IMG/VR virus record: IMGVR_UViG_3300047585_000133
Span: 56,291-120,290 of that record
Direction: 5' to 3' (one strand)
Length of the DNA stretch: 64,000 nt
Source: a virus
The translations under genes and the position numbers were made by a program. Under the pieces are notes generated by a model. That model ran no database searches. It saw only the letters and a program-made list of their open reading frames with translations, and was not told the DNA's origin. Shown piece by piece: positions 61,812 to 64,000 of this stretch (positions are counted from its first letter, which is position 1; every line of letters starts with the position of its first letter).

Positions 61812-64000
61812 TCTGGTCCTCCTGGTCTGATCTTCTTGACGAAATACTCTTAGGCTCCCTGGGCTTCCTGCTGGTGTAAGTCATGTCCGTCATGCCGAGC
61901 TGCATTGCATTCCACACCCGGTGATGACCGTCCATCAGCGTGCGCTCACCTTTGTGCGTCTTGATCCACAAAGGCGTGCGCTGCCCGTTTTCCGCCATAT
62001 CGTCTTGAAGATCATAGACTTTTGACCTCCCGGCGTCTTCGTCCCAGTGGGTAGCCCGCCTCAGGTTACCGTCTCTCCGCTGGAGCACGTCAGCAACCGT
62101 CCCTCCGCCCGGCGAGTCAGCGGACCTCAGCTTAAGGATCTCCTCGATCGGCATTACCGGGCCGCTATTCTTAGCCGCCGTGTGCAGGCTGATTCCAAAC
62201 GGGAAGCTCCGCACGTCGTCCCCGCGCTTCACGTGCAGGTGCGTGAAGCTCACCGGCACCTTCGGGTGCTGCTCCGGAACCGCTTCGCCCTCCTCCAGGT
62301 ACGCCAGGGTGACGTGCGGCGTGTAGTTCTTGAACTCGCTCGCGTTCAGGTCCTCCACTGCGTGCCGGACGGCTGACAGGCCCCGGACGAACGCAGGCAC
62401 GTACGCCACCGTCTTGTTATCGCTGCCCTCGCTCGGCGGGAACGTCCGCGTCCCCTCCAGGTGGCCGCTCAGCGGCGGCGACTGGGAGGCGGCCTCCTTC
62501 GCCCGGCGGCAGGCCTCGGCGAACGTTTCGTCATCCACGTCCTTGCCGAGGTAGCAAATTGTCACATGATGGTCGTCGACCCCGCCGGGTACCGGCCGCA
62601 CGGCACCCGGCGGGAGTTCCAGGTAGATCATCCCCGAACGCGGCGACAGGTCGTAGCCCTTGGCGGCCGTCCTCGCAGAATGCACCGGAGCACCAGGCGA
62701 CATCCCGCATTCACCGCAGGCGTAGTTGCCTGTGTCAGCGAACTGGTGCGGCCTCTTCTGCTTCTCGTACAGACTCTGGTTCTGCTCGCGAACCTGGCGC
62801 TGCCGTTCGTCCTGCGCTTCGTGGATCTCCTGCCGGGGCAGCTCCCGGCCCACCAGCATCGGCCCCCTGGTACGGAACGCACTCGGCAGCTTGTCCACCG
62901 GATCAGGTTCCATGTCCCCTGCGGGGTGTACCTCGAAAACACGGCCAGGACCCCGCCCGGGACGGGCGTGTTCCTGGCCGGCGGCGAGCTGCCAGGCGCG
63001 CAGCTTGTCGGTCGAGGCGTAGGAGTGATCGGGACTCGAAGCATCCCATTCGCCCCTGGTGCCGCGCGAAGACGGCGAGGTGACGTATTCGCCCGGGGCA
63101 AACGGATGCTGAGTCCCGTGGTACCAGGGGCCGTCTTCGGCTGCCGCCTCGCGTCCGGTCAGGCCGTCGTAGCCGCTGACGGCATGCCGACGGCTGTACT
63201 GGTTTTCGCGCTGCTGCTCGATCTCTTCCTGCGACATGTGCCAGGAGTTCAAGTCCTGCGGCCACTCATGCCGGGGCACCTCCCGGACCACGTGCAGCGG
63301 GTGGCTGGTCATCCACGACGCATTGCCCCGGACGATTCCGTTAGCGGTCTCGTCAGGCTTCACCGGGCCCGTCGGGTGCACCTGGTACAGGTGGCCCTCA
63401 GATCCTCCGCGCAGCTCGGCCATATGCCCGGCCAGGCTCGGGTCGGTGGTGGCGTAGAGCGGGGAGTTCTCCCTGAAGTCGTCGCGGTCCGGGTACTTCT
63501 TCCAGTAGTGGTGCTCGATCTGGTCGCCAGGCTCGTACTGGTCAGCGGTGCCGTGGTAATAAGCAGGACCGGCCGCCGCCTCGCGGTGGGTGCCGTCGTC
63601 AGCCGCCGCCGTGCGCCACGGGGACTTCTCGCGGGCCTTCAGCTGCTCGTTTTCCTCATCCCTGAACCAGGGCTTGCGTGCTTCTGCCGCCGCGTCGTAA
63701 TCAGCCTGATTGTCGTAGTCACCGACCGGCAGGTGCAGGCCGAGGTCCCAGGCAGCTGCCGCCCGGTGGTGCCCGTCCATCATCTGCGGCCTCTTCAGGG
63801 GACGGCCGCCCCGGGTGAACCGGGCCAGCGCCGGAGCCTCCACGCCGTGCTCAGCGACGTGGGCGCGCAGCTTCTCCCAGTACTCCGGCCCGTTCTTCTT
63901 AAAGTGCTTCACCAGGGAGGGGAGAGTCTTCACCGGGTAGTCGGGGTACTCGTACTTCCCGTACTCCTCCGGCGGCACCATCCTGATGGTGGTACCCGAG
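61789..64000 (-). CDS. ParB-ART-ART-2H phosphoesterase-ParB polyprotein, cut by right edge
   Basis: Open to base 64000, so the true start is outside; residues are counted here from the ATG at 63981 (730 residues). Order: a ParB/sulfiredoxin-like unit with MMDGHHRAAAAW (69-73 region); an Arr-type ADP-ribosyltransferase unit (YYHGTADQYEPGDQI, YATTD, LYQVHPTGPV, about 141-233); a second such unit (WYHGTQHPFAPGEYV, YASTD, VFEVHPAGDM, about 286-380); a short CGECG stretch near 422; a 2H phosphoesterase with HVTI (472) and HVTL (556); and a second ParB-like unit with MDGHHRVWNA (684-688). The Arr family transfers ADP-ribose from NAD; 2H enzymes open cyclic phosphates or cleave nucleotide esters. 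Substrates are unknown. Confidence 0.7.
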   Translation of the reverse strand, partial: SGTTIRMVPPEEYGKYEYPDYPVKTLPSLVKHFKKNGPEYWEKLRAHVAEHGVEAPALARFTRGGRPLKRPQMMDGHHRAAAAWDLGLHLPVGDYDNQADYDAAAEARKPWFRDEENEQLKAREKSPWRTAAADDGTHREAAAGPAYYHGTADQYEPGDQIEHHYWKKYPDRDDFRENSPLYATTDPSLAGHMAELRGGSEGHLYQVHPTGPVKPDETANGIVRGNASWMTSHPLHVVREVPRHEWPQDLNSWHMSQEEIEQQRENQYSRRHAVSGYDGLTGREAAAEDGPWYHGTQHPFAPGEYVTSPSSRGTRGEWDASSPDHSYASTDKLRAWQLAAGQEHARPGRGPGRVFEVHPAGDMEPDPVDKLPSAFRTRGPMLVGRELPRQEIHEAQDERQRQVREQNQSLYEKQKRPHQFADTGNYACGECGMSPGAPVHSARTAAKGYDLSPRSGMIYLELPPGAVRPVPGGVDDHHVTICYLGKDVDDETFAEACRRAKEAASQSPPLSGHLEGTRTFPPSEGSDNKTVAYVPAFVRGLSAVRHAVEDLNASEFKNYTPHVTLAYLEEGEAVPEQHPKVPVSFTHLHVKRGDDVRSFPFGISLHTAAKNSGPVMPIEEILKLRSADSPGGGTVADVLQRRDGNLRRATHWDEDAGRSKVYDLQDDMAENGQRTPLWIKTHKGERTLMDGHHRVWNAMQLGMTDMTYTSRKPREPKSISSRRSDQEDQNDPDSHA

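Noticed and set aside
1-64000. tRNA genes, CRISPR arrays, integrase or attachment core
   Set aside because: Reading for T-loop-like GTTCGA contexts, regularly spaced short repeats and recombinase motifs gave no convincing case; a tRNAscan and profile search would settle it.

Overview
This 64 kb, high-GC window looks like part of the genome of a large tailed phage of an actinobacterium, probably a siphovirus of Streptomyces or a relative. The reasons are densely packed genes joined by ATGA, GTGA and TGATG overlaps, frequent GTG starts, a WhiB regulator, many tiny zinc-ribbon and HTH genes, and recognisable virion genes (portal, capsid protease/scaffold, major capsid protein). No integrase, terminase, DNA polymerase, tRNA or CRISPR array was seen, and both window edges cut open frames.

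Layout. 1-5.2 kb (mostly minus): small hypothetical genes and a free-standing homing endonuclease just downstream of the major capsid gene. 5.2-11.2 kb (minus): major capsid protein, putative decoration proteins, and a 1204-residue protease/zinc-ribbon/scaffold fusion. 11.3-12.4 and 17.5-18.3 kb (plus): two small inserted plus-strand clusters. 12.3-17.5 kb (minus): small membrane proteins and a 1363-residue His-rich and SWIM-finger protein. 18.3-25.3 kb (minus): two beta-helix spikes, a 940-residue protein with about 30 copies of a 20-residue repeat, and small fibre-like proteins. 25.4-31.25 kb (minus): portal and its upstream partners. 31.3-54 kb (plus): about 60 small accessory genes, including a C5-type DNA methyltransferase, a ParB-like protein, WhiB, a GNAT acetyltransferase, a DUF2786 protein, a membrane-tethered HNH nuclease and a secreted protein. 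54-64 kb (minus): large proteins of the virion type, a uracil-DNA glycosylase, a HExxE protein, and a multi-enzyme polyprotein with ParB-like, two Arr-like ADP-ribosyltransferase, 2H phosphoesterase and second ParB-like domains that runs off the right edge. No stretch of more than about 150 bases lacks a gene, promoter or terminator.

Regulation. A roughly 20-bp element (AATACAGCTTTTCTTGATAA) occurs about 14 times between genes, in both orientations, each time positioning a TANNNT -10 hexamer. At seven sites the start codon lies 6-7 nt after the -10, which predicts leaderless mRNAs. At four other sites a palindrome CTTGCAAG lies exactly 4 nt after the -10. In the 45-53 kb block many units are bounded by their own intrinsic terminator and element copy, so accessory genes look like separately controlled cassettes. 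The homing endonuclease has its ribosome-binding site buried in a 17-bp mRNA hairpin.

Most small genes are hypothetical; functions given for them are limited to visible motifs. All family calls are from reading motifs by eye, not from searches.
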